From Paenibacillus harenae (GTDB lineage: Bacteria; Bacillota; Bacilli; Paenibacillales; Paenibacillaceae): a stretch of DNA of 64,000 nt. The notes under the pieces are model-generated. The model was not told the DNA's origin, made no database searches, and saw only the letters and a program-made list of their open reading frames with translations. The position numbers were made by a program, and so were the translations under genes. Position 1 is the first letter of the stretch. Each line of letters starts with the position of its first letter. Below, piece after piece: positions 26,690 through 35,234 of the stretch. The stretch is from contig NZ_JAUSST010000003.1 in the NCBI RefSeq assembly GCF_030812415.1, forward strand, positions 1 to 64,000, written 5' to 3'.

Positions 26690-29686
26690 TTATTTGTTGC
26701 CTAAGGACTGAAGGATACTTTGCACTAAAGCCGCATAACCGGACTCCAGTCCTTTCCCCGTCTGGGCACTTACTTCATTGCTAAGGGCGTTCAGGGCATT
26801 GCTTGTTTTCTTGGCGTCGTTGCCGGCCGCTTGCACCTGCTTCACCTTCGCTAATAGGCTGCTTAGCAGATCAGGTTTCGTAATGAAGCCGTTGTCACTG
26901 CCTGATTGGAACAACGAGTCCAGATGCGCGATTTCCATATAAACGGTTATCTGACGTGTGACCGTAACGGAATTTCCCGCCTTATCGCTTGCTGTCACGA
27001 CGATGGAATGTACACCGAGCGATAGACTCAATGGTGTTGCTGTAATTAATTGGGAGGCAGGCTTACCGTCACATGTGACGGATACCGAATCCACGCCGCT
27101 AGTTGCATCGGATGCCACAATCGGATAGTTCAGAGCATCACTAATCAGAAGCTTCGAGATGTCAGGCATCGTAATAGTAGGGGCTGTCAGATCGATCTGA
27201 ATGATCTTCTCCTTCACCGCTTCCTTGTTGCCTGCCTGGTCCTCGCTGTAGTAACGAAGAGTGTGAATCCCCTCCGATGAAATCGATACAGAATTGCCGG
27301 TGGTATAGGCTCCTCCGTCCAAGCTGTAGTACGTGGAAGCAACTCCGCTGTCTGCATCGGTCGCTTGAAGGACTACGTTCACGGGATGGGTCTGCCACCC
27401 GGTTGGGGCGTTATCCATGGTTACAGGAGGTGTTTTTCTCTGCGCGAACATCCAATCAAAGACGTCTGTGTAGTCATTGTTCCAAGCCGGCAAGTTAGAG
27501 GACTGCGCCGTGGGAGCTATGCTCCAAGTCCCCATCGTTATCTGGTTGTAAAGAACCGCAGCTTCAACCTCGTGAGCTATATAATCAGGCAGGGCAGGTG
27601 TGTTGGCCGGATTCGGCCTCTGACTCGGCTGATCGAATTGATTGTAGGGCCACGTAAGAGCCTCATTGCTCTCAAAGCGCGAAGCCCTCGCGTTGGTCAT
27701 TTTCGGCATATTGGTGTTTATGAAGTTCGTGAGGTTAGTCTGGTATATGCCAACGTTATTAGCATTGATAAACATCCAATAGGCCAGTTTGGCGTGAGCG
27801 CCGTTGGTGCTCGCGTTCGGTGATCCGTTTACCGGAGACATAGGTGCGGCGGCTGCGAAGAAGCCGGGGTAGTCGTTAACTAAGCTGTTCGTATACAGGC
27901 CGCCCCATGAGAAGCCCGCCACGTAAATACGGTTAGGGTCTACTGCGCTGCTGGCAACCAGGTCGTCTATAACCTTCTTAACATTGGCTGTAGAGGGAGT
28001 AGATGTGCCATTATAGGAAATATTCAGTATATGGCTGGCGTATTTCTCGGGATTTTCTTCCATTTTCTTCATTAAAGCGACCGAGCCGTTGGCGGATTTC
28101 ATGGCCGCTTTGGGGTCTGTTGCAGCGTCTGTGCCGCCACGTGACCTGCCGTGGGTATAGACATACAGCGGTAATCGTTGCACCACATTACCGTTGCCAT
28201 CCTTGTGAAGGTAGAGCGCGCGATTGACCGAATCGCTCGTGGATGTTGTAAACTTGTCAAGGATCGGATTCACAACTTTGTCCTGTTCAAAAACCACGTT
28301 GCTAAGCGAACTCCCATCTGTCAGTGCGATCCCGTCGTTCTGGACGATGTTGTAAACCTGCTTTGTCGAGTTACTGATGCCATCCAACGTTATATTGCCG
28401 CCGCTCTCTGAATAAAACTCAAACTCAACTACGATGTAACGGCCGCTTGCCAGTCCTTCCTGATAATCTGGGGAATTGCTTACCGTGCCCTTATAGCCGC
28501 GTACCTTTGGTTTGTCATTGGCGTATACCCTTATGATCTTGCGCGTCCCTTCAAAGGTCACCGAGTCGCCCTTCAGGGTCGTGTTCCTAGCCGAGACGGT
28601 AAACAAGCCCGGTTTAAGCGAGGAGCCTAACGCCGCCTTCCCATCGCCTAAGTCAATGATGACAGCCGTCGTGTACTCGCCACGGGCGAAGTTGTCATTC
28701 CATACGATAAAGGGAAGCTGCTTCGCGTTCGGATCGTTTTTGAATGTCACGTGAATGGTATGGTCAGCCTCAATATTTGCAAAGGTATAAGTGCCAGCAG
28801 ATAGAGTCACGGCCTCGCCGTCTACCGTTACGGTATCCACGATTTTGCCGTTATTGGGGGTAAACGTAAATTCTTTGCTTGAGCCCTTAGCTAGTCTCAG
28901 AACATCGCCTGGTGGGTTCGGCGTTATTGCACCGCCCGATCCCGCCGTGGCGGTGATTGAGAATCTGTTGTCCACTTCATTGGCTGAAGAGAGCTGCAGG
29001 CTGTCTCTAAATGAAGCATCGCTGGAATAACCCGCGTCCGGAACTCCGAAAGAGGAAACGACTTCATAGCGGTCACCGCCCTTGTCCGTCGAGTTATTGA
29101 TATAGACCTCAAAGGTAAGCTTGCCTTCCTGTAAGGTCAAGGTTCTTTTGGGTATTCTCATCTCCACGATATATCCTGTATCCGTGATCTGGGTCCACGC
29201 AGCTCTGCCCGGAGCGGACTGCCCTGAGAACACGCCCGTCGCGCTGACACGCCATTGGTTTGAGCCTCCGGATCCGTTGCCGACATAAAACTCCAGGCTG
29301 TCGTACGTGTGATCTCCGCCGGCTCCCTGATATAGATTGCTGTCCTTCACAACTACGCGGGCATACAGGTAGTCGTGGTCCCACAGGATTCTGGCTGTGC
29401 CCGTGGCATGGGGTCTGGGGTCGTCGGGTACAGTGCTTTTGTTGATGAGATGCTCCATTGTCAAGGCCCATAGTGGGTCGTTTGACCCGAGTTCGGGAGT
29501 TCCGAAAATGGCGGTCGGCGTATCATTCGCCTGCAAGGTTGTAGGAGTTGTAGAACTGAGGTCGCCATCAAGTGCTTCTGCGTACTTGATGTTGTCAGTG
29601 GCGACGGCAAAGCTGGCAGGCATTAGCGATGCCACCATTACCAAGCAACAGAGGAACGCGAGTACTTTGCTAAATCGTTTTAGCAT
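26690..29686 (-). CDS. secreted multidomain esterase with CBM9-like, OmpL47/Ig-like and FIMAH-type domains
   Basis: A 998-residue exported protein starting at 29686 behind AAGGAGG. Signal peptide about 1-30 (ends SFAVA). Residues about 35-235 look like a CBM9 carbohydrate-binding domain (ARILWDHDYLYARVVVKDSN; DSLEFYVGN). Residues 240-320 form a bacterial-repeat/Ig-like unit. Residues about 325-760 include an alpha/beta-hydrolase of the PHB-depolymerase/feruloyl-esterase sort with nucleophile GFSWGG (Ser near 593). Next come an OmpL47-type domain (SGVASTYYSLDGGAYTTG), an Ig-like domain (VTASDKAGNSVTV) and a C-terminal three-helix FIMAH-like tail (about 915-998). A perfect cre box lies upstream, so repression by CcpA is likely. 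Role inferred: removing acyl groups from plant polysaccharide. Confidence 0.78.
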   Translation of the reverse strand: MLKRFSKVLAFLCCLVMVASLMPASFAVATDNIKYAEALDGDLSSTTPTTLQANDTPTAIFGTPELGSNDPLWALTMEHLINKSTVPDDPRPHATGTARILWDHDYLYARVVVKDSNLYQGAGGDHTYDSLEFYVGNGSGGSNQWRVSATGVFSGQSAPGRAAWTQITDTGYIVEMRIPKRTLTLQEGKLTFEVYINNSTDKGGDRYEVVSSFGVPDAGYSSDASFRDSLQLSSANEVDNRFSITATAGSGGAITPNPPGDVLRLAKGSSKEFTFTPNNGKIVDTVTVDGEAVTLSAGTYTFANIEADHTIHVTFKNDPNAKQLPFIVWNDNFARGEYTTAVIIDLGDGKAALGSSLKPGLFTVSARNTTLKGDSVTFEGTRKIIRVYANDKPKVRGYKGTVSNSPDYQEGLASGRYIVVEFEFYSESGGNITLDGISNSTKQVYNIVQNDGIALTDGSSLSNVVFEQDKVVNPILDKFTTSTSDSVNRALYLHKDGNGNVVQRLPLYVYTHGRSRGGTDAATDPKAAMKSANGSVALMKKMEENPEKYASHILNISYNGTSTPSTANVKKVIDDLVASSAVDPNRIYVAGFSWGGLYTNSLVNDYPGFFAAAAPMSPVNGSPNASTNGAHAKLAYWMFINANNVGIYQTNLTNFINTNMPKMTNARASRFESNEALTWPYNQFDQPSQRPNPANTPALPDYIAHEVEAAVLYNQITMGTWSIAPTAQSSNLPAWNNDYTDVFDWMFAQRKTPPVTMDNAPTGWQTHPVNVVLQATDADSGVASTYYSLDGGAYTTGNSVSISSEGIHTLRYYSEDQAGNKEAVKEKIIQIDLTAPTITMPDISKLLISDALNYPIVASDATSGVDSVSVTCDGKPASQLITATPLSLSLGVHSIVVTASDKAGNSVTVTRQITVYMEIAHLDSLFQSGSDNGFITKPDLLSSLLAKVKQVQAAGNDAKKTSNALNALSNEVSAQTGKGLESGYAALVQSILQSLGNK

Positions 29687-29829
29687 CAATGAAAATCCTC
29701 CTTATTTTTCGATCCGGTGCGCCTACGGCTTACCCGCATCGTATTCGGACACATTGTCAATTTGACAAACGCCCAACTATATGATGTGGTATATTTACCA
29801 GGTTTTCAACCTGTCAAAATATAGAATCT

Positions 29830-29844
29830 ATGGAAACGCTTTCT
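29830..29844. promoter_or_regulatory. CcpA cre box
   Basis: ATGGAAACGCTTTCT fits the consensus WTGNAANCGNWNNCW at every position. It lies 144 bp upstream of the secreted esterase start, fitting carbon catabolite control. Confidence 0.75.
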
Positions 29845-29857
29845 CCTAGAAATCTTT

Positions 29858-30303
29858 AACAATAATCATGATTCAATTCAAATAAATGCTGATGTTAAAG
29901 TGGCTTGTTTATCTCAGATTCAAGGCGAAATGCTAAAGGATTCTAATACAATACTAGAAGAATTCATCGATGCTGGGTTTAAAACTTATAAGGAGATTAG
30001 ATCATATATTTCAAAGTATTGCTTTGAAGGTACCTATACACAAATAGCACTGGAGAAAGCCATTGAAGACCATAAAGGTGCGATTCTCATGATTTCTATT
30101 CTGTGGTAAATGGTATGGATTATGTTTTAATCATTGACGATAAGACGATTCGAAAAATGAGTATTCAAAAATTTAGAAAGATGATTTATGCTAGTCATTT
30201 TGATAGAGACTATTTAGAAACTGAACAAAAGAAAAAAACAGTTGAAACGAAAATAGATTTGGCTTTAGGTGGAAAAGTATCAACAAAAAAGACACTGGAA
30301 TAG
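29858..30303 (+). pseudogene. unknown gene broken by a frameshift
   Basis: First frame: IQINADVKVACLSQIQGEML, then ILEEFIDAGFKTYKEIRSYI and YTQIALEKAIEDHKG, ending at 30107-30109. Second frame, overlapping: SHDFYSVVNGMDYVLIIDD, KTIRKMSIQKFRKMIY, ending at TAG 30301-30303. A single-base change near 30080 would join them into one protein of about 145 residues. The beginning has no start codon, so the gene is also 5'-truncated. Basic tail; family not recognised. Confidence 0.5.
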
Positions 30304-30322
30304 GATCTCAGTGTCTTTTTTT
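30286..30322 (+). terminator. rho-independent terminator
   Basis: GACACTG, 11-nt loop, CAGTGTC, seven T. Confidence 0.8.
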
Positions 30323-30379
30323 GTATGCAACGTGGGCAAATTTGCGTTCTAAAACATGGGATTACAGGACCAATTGGAT

Positions 30380-30470
30380 ATTAAGCTAACGGGTACGTTA
30401 GCTCAATGAATTAAGACACGGCAACCGACATAATGGCTGCCGTTTCTCAACTAACTGGGAGTATAGCAGA
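30380..30470. repeat. CTAACGGG repeat, complete copy
   Basis: Left unit TTAAGCTAACGGGTACGTTA, hairpin ACGGCA/TGCCGT (30418-30443), right unit CAACTAACTGGGAGTATAGC. Confidence 0.8.
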
Positions 30471-30607
30471 GAAACTAGTTCTATTATTAAGCTTGCACCA
30501 ATAAAATAGAGATGTGAAAGCGATGTAAGGCGCGACATCGTTTAACGTAAAAGAAGCCTAATGGTTCCTTATTGAACAAAAATACAGTTTTTGAAAATTG
30601 CTGCAGA

Positions 30608-30634
30608 GTCATCCTCAACAGGATGGCTTTTTTG
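30608..30634 (+). terminator. hairpin with T run in a gene-free stretch
   Basis: AGTCATCC, 6-nt loop, GGATGGCT, TTTTT. No gene precedes it closely. The surrounding 30471-30939 holds only this hairpin, a large palindrome and another partial repeat near 30797. Confidence 0.6.
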
Positions 30635-30644
30635 TACGCTAAAC

Positions 30645-30676
30645 ATTCGTAACAGAATATGTATTCTGTTACGAAT
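30645..30676. promoter_or_regulatory. 32-bp palindrome
   Basis: Arms ATTCGTAACAGAATA and TATTCTGTTACGAAT are perfectly complementary with two bases (TG) between. With so short a loop, a DNA-bound dimer is more likely than an RNA hairpin. No gene starts within 260 bp, so the regulator and target are unclear. Confidence 0.55.
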
Positions 30677-30939
30677 CAGTCGAAAATTTATTTTCACGAA
30701 TGGAAAGTGGTCTTGTGTCCCTGTGTTTAGTGAAACAATACGGCGTTCCGGCTCTTAAGAGCTGCTATTAACTTTCGGATTCCTGGCTGCGTCATTAAGC
30801 TAACGGGCTGAATAACGCAACACTTTCTATTCCATTGAATTGTCGTGCTGATTTGTGCATTGCTGGCTCAGTATGGATTAAAATAGGGAAATGGGTCCGT
30901 CGGCAAAAATAATGCCAAAACAACAAGGAGAAGATGATT

Positions 30940-31620
30940 ATGATTTCAGATTGGAAACAAGCGGAGGAAGCATTGAGGGATATTGAGGTCGTTGGTCATG
31001 AAAACAATAAACCTGTTTCCGTCATCGGTTTTGCAGAAGATTTGCGTTGCATTGGCATCGGAACGGACGCCGCGGTCTTTTATTACCAGGACACCCCTAA
31101 TTACGCATATAAAGTGTATTCCGCTCAGTCATTAGAGAAAAAGGAAGTGGAAGCAGGTATATACAAACGCTTAAAAGGATCGCAGTATTTCCCCCAATGT
31201 TATGGAGTCGGACCTAACTATTTGGTTTTAAGTTTTGAACAAGGAGTTACCTTATATGATTGTCTTCTACAAGGTGTCCGTGTTCCAGAACAAGTGATCC
31301 AAGACGTTGAGGAGGCCCGCGAGTTTGTCCGAAGTCAGGGGCTGAACCCAAGGGATATTCATTTAAAAAATGTTCTTTTGCAAGAGGGAAGAGGAAAAGT
31401 TCTTGATGTTTCGGAATATATCAAGGAAGGAAACGATAGTCGATGGGAACACTTGGTATGGGCATACAAACATTTTTATCCTCTGATATGCGAGTTACAG
31501 GTACCTTTATGGATCTTGGAAACCATAACGAACTGGTATAACCGGATCGATACGGCAAGTTTTGGAATAGAAGACTTCTCTAAACGTGTGAGTCGGCTTT
31601 TCTTTGGGGAACGCAAATGA
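30940..31620 (+). CDS. protein-kinase-like protein
   Basis: A 226-residue protein with a reduced kinase fold: glycine-rich GIGTDAAVF, YKVYS with a likely ATP-binding lysine, LVLSFEQGVTLYD hinge, and catalytic loop LNPRDIHLKNVLL (R138, D139, N144). The metal motif is DVSEY instead of DFG. This places it among atypical Ser/Thr or small-molecule kinases found in Bacillus-group genomes. ATG 30940 is 9 nt after AAGGAG; an ATG two codons earlier is too close. Single gene; activity is inferred. Confidence 0.75.
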   Translation: MISDWKQAEEALRDIEVVGHENNKPVSVIGFAEDLRCIGIGTDAAVFYYQDTPNYAYKVYSAQSLEKKEVEAGIYKRLKGSQYFPQCYGVGPNYLVLSFEQGVTLYDCLLQGVRVPEQVIQDVEEAREFVRSQGLNPRDIHLKNVLLQEGRGKVLDVSEYIKEGNDSRWEHLVWAYKHFYPLICELQVPLWILETITNWYNRIDTASFGIEDFSKRVSRLFFGERK

Positions 31621-31639
31621 ACGGGGACAAGATTACTAT

Positions 31640-31843
31640 CTCAGACCCTTGTTTATATTTCTGTTGAAATTTTATATATTCGAGCCTTAATCCTCCAAAA
31701 AGAACAGAACAGCTCGATTATGTGCGAAGAGTTGAACGATGGCAGAGATAAGCAGCAACTCGTGTTAGGCGAATACGATGGATTGGAAGAAGATTCCACC
31801 ACCGAAATGAATTTTTTACTCAATGGCGATCTCACTCTATAAT
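31640..31843 (+). pseudogene. coding remnant, unknown
   Basis: A start-less frame reads LVYISVEILYIRALILQKEQ, then MCEELNDGRDKQQLVLGEYD and STTEMNFLLNGDL, ending at TAA near 31841. It looks like the end of a small regulated protein but is not recognised. A complete repeat follows 20 bp downstream. Confidence 0.35.
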
Positions 31844-31865
31844 AAGTGAACAAATGAAGCTGGCA

Positions 31866-31950
31866 TTAAGCTAACGGGTAACGATAGTTAAATCCTGAAG
31901 GGCTGCCGCGTGGTAGCCCTTCGCTCAAGTAACTGGCAGGATAGTTTCAA
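31866..31950. repeat. CTAACGGG repeat, complete copy (best example)
   Basis: Left unit TTAAGCTAACGGGTAACGAT, hairpin GAAGGGCT/AGCCCTTC (31897-31922), right unit CAAGTAACTGGCAGGATAG. Left and right units are direct repeats of one another. Confidence 0.85.
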
Positions 31951-32046
31951 TGGTATTACTAGAATTAAGGCCTTTTGTTGCATAAACAAGGAAACAAAAA
32001 GATGGGTTTCTTCAGTCGAACGTTCATGTTATTGTATTTTCATACA

Positions 32047-32061
32047 GAGTGCTCGCTATGT
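32047..32061. promoter_or_regulatory. operator for TetR-2 (site 1)
   Basis: GAGTGCTCGCTATGT, the exact reverse complement of 32677-32691. It lies 28 bp upstream of the TetR-2 start. Confidence 0.7.
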
Positions 32062-32088
32062 TCCAGGCGATGGAGGTGAAGGAATCGG

Positions 32089-32661
32089 GTGAAAACTACA
32101 CGGGAGACTATCGTACGCGTCTCGTTTCAGCTTTTTCTGAGAAAGAGCTTCAAGGAAGTTACGATAAAAGAGATTGTAGAAAACGCGGGAGTGTCTCAAG
32201 GTGCCTTCTTTCATTATTTTAAGACAAAAGACGAACTTTTTCTCGAAATTGTGGAGAATTCTCTTCAGACCATCCTTGATATGCATTTTACTAAATTTGA
32301 CAATAGTTCCCTTTATAAATATTATCACGATTATATAGAGTGGTTAACGGGAGAAGGTCGTGATTTCGATTTGAACTACTTCTCTTTGTTCTTCGACGTG
32401 TTAAAGCTATTTCCGCATTTTCGGGAGAAGTTGGCTAAGATCCAACAAGCGGAGTTGGATGCTTGGATGAATGTCATTCACGGTGCCAAAAGCATTGGGG
32501 AGATCCGAACATCTATGAGTGCCGAACAAATTGCAAAGATGTTTGTTTCTACTTCCGATGGAATCGGCATACGAAGCATCCTAGTAGGAATCGATGGCCT
32601 CTCAATGAAGCGTACGTTGATGGAATTGTGGGATGGAATATACTTAGAGCTAAAAGCATAA
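32089..32661 (+). CDS. TetR-family regulator (TetR-2)
   Basis: A 190-residue TetR protein. HTH at residues 8-55 (FQLFLRKSFKEVTIKEIVEN; GVSQGAFFHYFKTKDELFLE). The C-terminal domain has the LNYFSLFFDVLKLFP helix. GTG start behind GGAGGTGAAGG. It is followed by a glyoxalase-like gene in the same direction, and identical operator sequences in opposite orientation precede both genes. It should therefore repress itself and that gene. Confidence 0.85.
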   Translation: MKTTRETIVRVSFQLFLRKSFKEVTIKEIVENAGVSQGAFFHYFKTKDELFLEIVENSLQTILDMHFTKFDNSSLYKYYHDYIEWLTGEGRDFDLNYFSLFFDVLKLFPHFREKLAKIQQAELDAWMNVIHGAKSIGEIRTSMSAEQIAKMFVSTSDGIGIRSILVGIDGLSMKRTLMELWDGIYLELKA

Positions 32662-32676
32662 TTTTTTTTAAATAAA

Positions 32677-32691
32677 ACATAGCGAGCACTC
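32677..32691. promoter_or_regulatory. operator for TetR-2 (site 2)
   Basis: ACATAGCGAGCACTC, exact inverted copy of site 1, in the promoter region of the VOC gene (TATATT at about 32698). Confidence 0.7.
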
Positions 32692-32722
32692 GGTTTGTAT
32701 ATATTGATGAGGAGGTTGTATC

Positions 32723-33679
32723 ATGAGTACCGAAATTAACAAAATTCATCATGTAGGACATGTTGTCTATGATATGGAAATGGCGTTGGAGCTGTACAGG
32801 AAGCTAGGTTTCATATGCAAGCCGCCTGCCTATCCGACAATGGTTGAACAAGAAGGCGGGACACCTAGACCGTTTGGAGCAGCTAATGCTCATATCGACT
32901 TTGTCGAAAATTTTATTGAAATCGTAACGACCGTGCAGGAAGGGGGGAGAATTCCTCATGATGCCCATTTCATACCGCTTTCGGCGCCTCCAGCCGTACT
33001 TTCACGAATCATCGCCTCGATCAAGCGTACTGTTGCCACTATCTCTCGCTGTCTGGCCCGCTTTGAAGGAACGCATATTTTGGTCTTCTCCACTTCCGAT
33101 GCGATTACTTCTGCGGCTCGTCTGGACCAGGGAAAAGTAGGACACGGAGGTGTCAATACGATACAACGTCCCGTGGAGACATCGACCGGTACGCAAATGG
33201 TTCCTGTACGCTTGCTCGAAATCGATGACGAACAAGTGTCCGAAGGACGGTTAGCATTCGCTGAAAATCCACCATCGGAAGCTTTGCAGACACAGATTCA
33301 TACGGAGCATCCGAATGGGGCAATCGAGTTAGTCGAAGCGATCCTGTGCGTCGAAGATGGAGAGCTTGATGCATGTGCGGCGCGATATCGACTTTATTTG
33401 GGAACTCAGCCGCAAAAAGAAGGGGAGGTATGTGTGTTTGATCTCGATGGCGGGCGCATTACGATCATTCCTAAGTCCCGTTTAACCGATTTGCTTCCGG
33501 GAGAAACCCTCCCGTCTTTACCGGGATTTGCAGGATATGCAGTAAAAGTGCGTGACCTTTCTGTTACCCGACAGCATCTTGAATCAAATGGATTTCAGGT
33601 TATTGAGACAGTGAGGGAAGATGTTTTTGTACCGGGCGCCTCCCTTCTCGGAACGGCTCTCATTTTCAGGCAAGGCTGA
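32723..33679 (+). CDS. two-module VOC/glyoxalase-like protein
   Basis: A 318-residue protein with two VOC halves. The first begins INKIHHVGHVVYDMEMALEL and YRKLGF; the second has IELVEAILCVEDGELDACAA and LPGFAGYAVKVRDLSVTRQH. This length and layout match the Glyoxalase_3-like group. AGGAGG precedes the ATG. Regulated by TetR-2 judging from the operator. Likely handles a toxic or plant-derived small molecule; no ligand can be named. Confidence 0.78.
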   Translation: MSTEINKIHHVGHVVYDMEMALELYRKLGFICKPPAYPTMVEQEGGTPRPFGAANAHIDFVENFIEIVTTVQEGGRIPHDAHFIPLSAPPAVLSRIIASIKRTVATISRCLARFEGTHILVFSTSDAITSAARLDQGKVGHGGVNTIQRPVETSTGTQMVPVRLLEIDDEQVSEGRLAFAENPPSEALQTQIHTEHPNGAIELVEAILCVEDGELDACAARYRLYLGTQPQKEGEVCVFDLDGGRITIIPKSRLTDLLPGETLPSLPGFAGYAVKVRDLSVTRQHLESNGFQVIETVREDVFVPGASLLGTALIFRQG

Positions 33680-33779
33680 ACATTAGACTCATAATTATAA
33701 CCAACCGACTTTAAAAGATATTCTAATGTGAAGCTTATAAAACATAAGCTTTTATCAGAATGAATAAATAGGCGATCAC

Positions 33780-34030
33780 AAGGCGGCATTGACTCCAAGC
33801 GGACTGACCTGCTTGGTCGAGCGGCTGTAAAAAGAGGGGCTCGTTCACTTCGAACGAACGCAGGAGGATCGGCGAGGCTCTTATGCGGTAATTACTCGTG
33901 AGGGCAAGCGGGCATTTTTGAAAGCTTGTCCAACGTATGAGCAGGGGATATATGCTTATTTCATAAGTATGCTTGATGAAGAGGAGTGCCGAGTTTTATG
34001 GTATTGTCAGCTCTCCGGCATGGTAAATAC
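33780..34030 (+). pseudogene. MarR-family regulator remnant
   Basis: The recognition helix and wing are readable: ALTPSGLTCLVERL, a stop codon, KEGLVHFERTQEDRRGSYAV and ITREGKRAFLKA, then the C-terminal dimer helix (YEQGIYAYFISMLDEEECRV). The N-terminal third is missing and an in-frame TAA interrupts the recognition helix end. It lies just upstream of an oxidoreductase that such a regulator would normally control, so that gene has probably lost its repressor. Confidence 0.7.
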
Positions 34031-34070
34031 TCTATGCTGTTTGACACTTATATAGAGAGGATCGTTCAAT

Positions 34071-35009
34071 TTGCCGCAAAAAATGATTAACGTCATCCGT
34101 TTTCATGAATATGGCGGACCCGAAGCATTAAAGCATGAACGAATTCCATGTCCTGAACCAAAGGATGAAGAAGTACTTATTCGTATACATGCTGCCGGAG
34201 TATTACCTGCAGATTGGAAACTACGTCAAGGATTGTTTAAAGAGGTTCGTTCGATTCGATTCCCTTATATACCAGGAACATCTTTTGCTGGCATCGTTGA
34301 GGATGTAGGAGCAGGTGTTACGAATTTCCGGAAAGGACAGCAGGTATTCGGCAGAAGTACTACGGGAACATATGCAGAATATACAGTTGCTTCTACAGAT
34401 TTTCTTGTTCTTAAGCCACATTCGATCAGTTTTGATGAAGCAGCCACGATATCAGGAGGTGCAGCAACCGCATGGCGGGCACTTATGTATGATGGAGAGT
34501 TGAAAGCCGGGGACCGAGTCCTGGTTCATGGGGCAGCCGGCGGTGTCGGTTTGTTCGCTGTCCAATTCGCCAAATGGAAAGGTGCGCATGTGATTGGAAC
34601 AGCCTCAGCGGCAAATGTGGATTTTGTACGTTCTTTAGGCGCTGAGACGGTAATCGATTATACCTCCACATCGTTTGAACAAGTGGTGCAAGATGTGGAT
34701 CTTGTGCTTGACACCGTGGGTGGAGAGACACTTGAACGTTCTTGGTCTGTAGTAAAAACTGGGGGGACCATTGTTTCTTTACTGGAACAACCGTCTTTGG
34801 AAAAAGCGAAGGGGCTTGGCATCAAGGCATTAAAGCCGAGCCAACTTTCTACAAAAGAAGATTTGGAAACCATTGCCCACTTGTTCGAAGAGGAAATCGT
34901 AAAGACCTTTATTGCGAGAACGTTTCCTTTGCATGAAGCCGGGTTTGCCCACGAATTGAGCCAGCGAGGACACGGAAGTGGCCGTATCGTGCTCCATATT
35001 TCCGACTAA
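34071..35009 (+). CDS. NADP-dependent quinone oxidoreductase-like (MDR) protein
   Basis: A 312-residue zinc-free MDR enzyme. N-terminal GroES-like part (IHAAGVLPADWKLRQGLFKE; PGTSFAGIVEDVG) and Rossmann part (VLVHGAAGGVGLFAVQFAKW, NADP-type). AGAGAGGATC lies before TTG 34071; ATG 34083 is an alternative. Structural zinc cysteines are missing, as expected for quinone oxidoreductases. The upstream MarR gene is broken. Confidence 0.85.
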   Translation: MPQKMINVIRFHEYGGPEALKHERIPCPEPKDEEVLIRIHAAGVLPADWKLRQGLFKEVRSIRFPYIPGTSFAGIVEDVGAGVTNFRKGQQVFGRSTTGTYAEYTVASTDFLVLKPHSISFDEAATISGGAATAWRALMYDGELKAGDRVLVHGAAGGVGLFAVQFAKWKGAHVIGTASAANVDFVRSLGAETVIDYTSTSFEQVVQDVDLVLDTVGGETLERSWSVVKTGGTIVSLLEQPSLEKAKGLGIKALKPSQLSTKEDLETIAHLFEEEIVKTFIARTFPLHEAGFAHELSQRGHGSGRIVLHISD

Positions 35010-35234
35010 CCCAAAATGGGCAGTTCTTGAAGAGGCAATTGGCGACAGTTCTCTTTCTGGAATCATTGCAAGCTTGCATCAGGCCGGATGTATCAGCTCG
35101 CCATGGTATTGCTATGAATGAACTTATGGATACCTTTTTTCGTGTCTTTATTGACGGAATCCTGGAGCCGATATATGCGTCTGAACAATAAGTGGTCACC
35201 GTACCATTTCGAACGGAAGAGAGGGATCTCAAAT

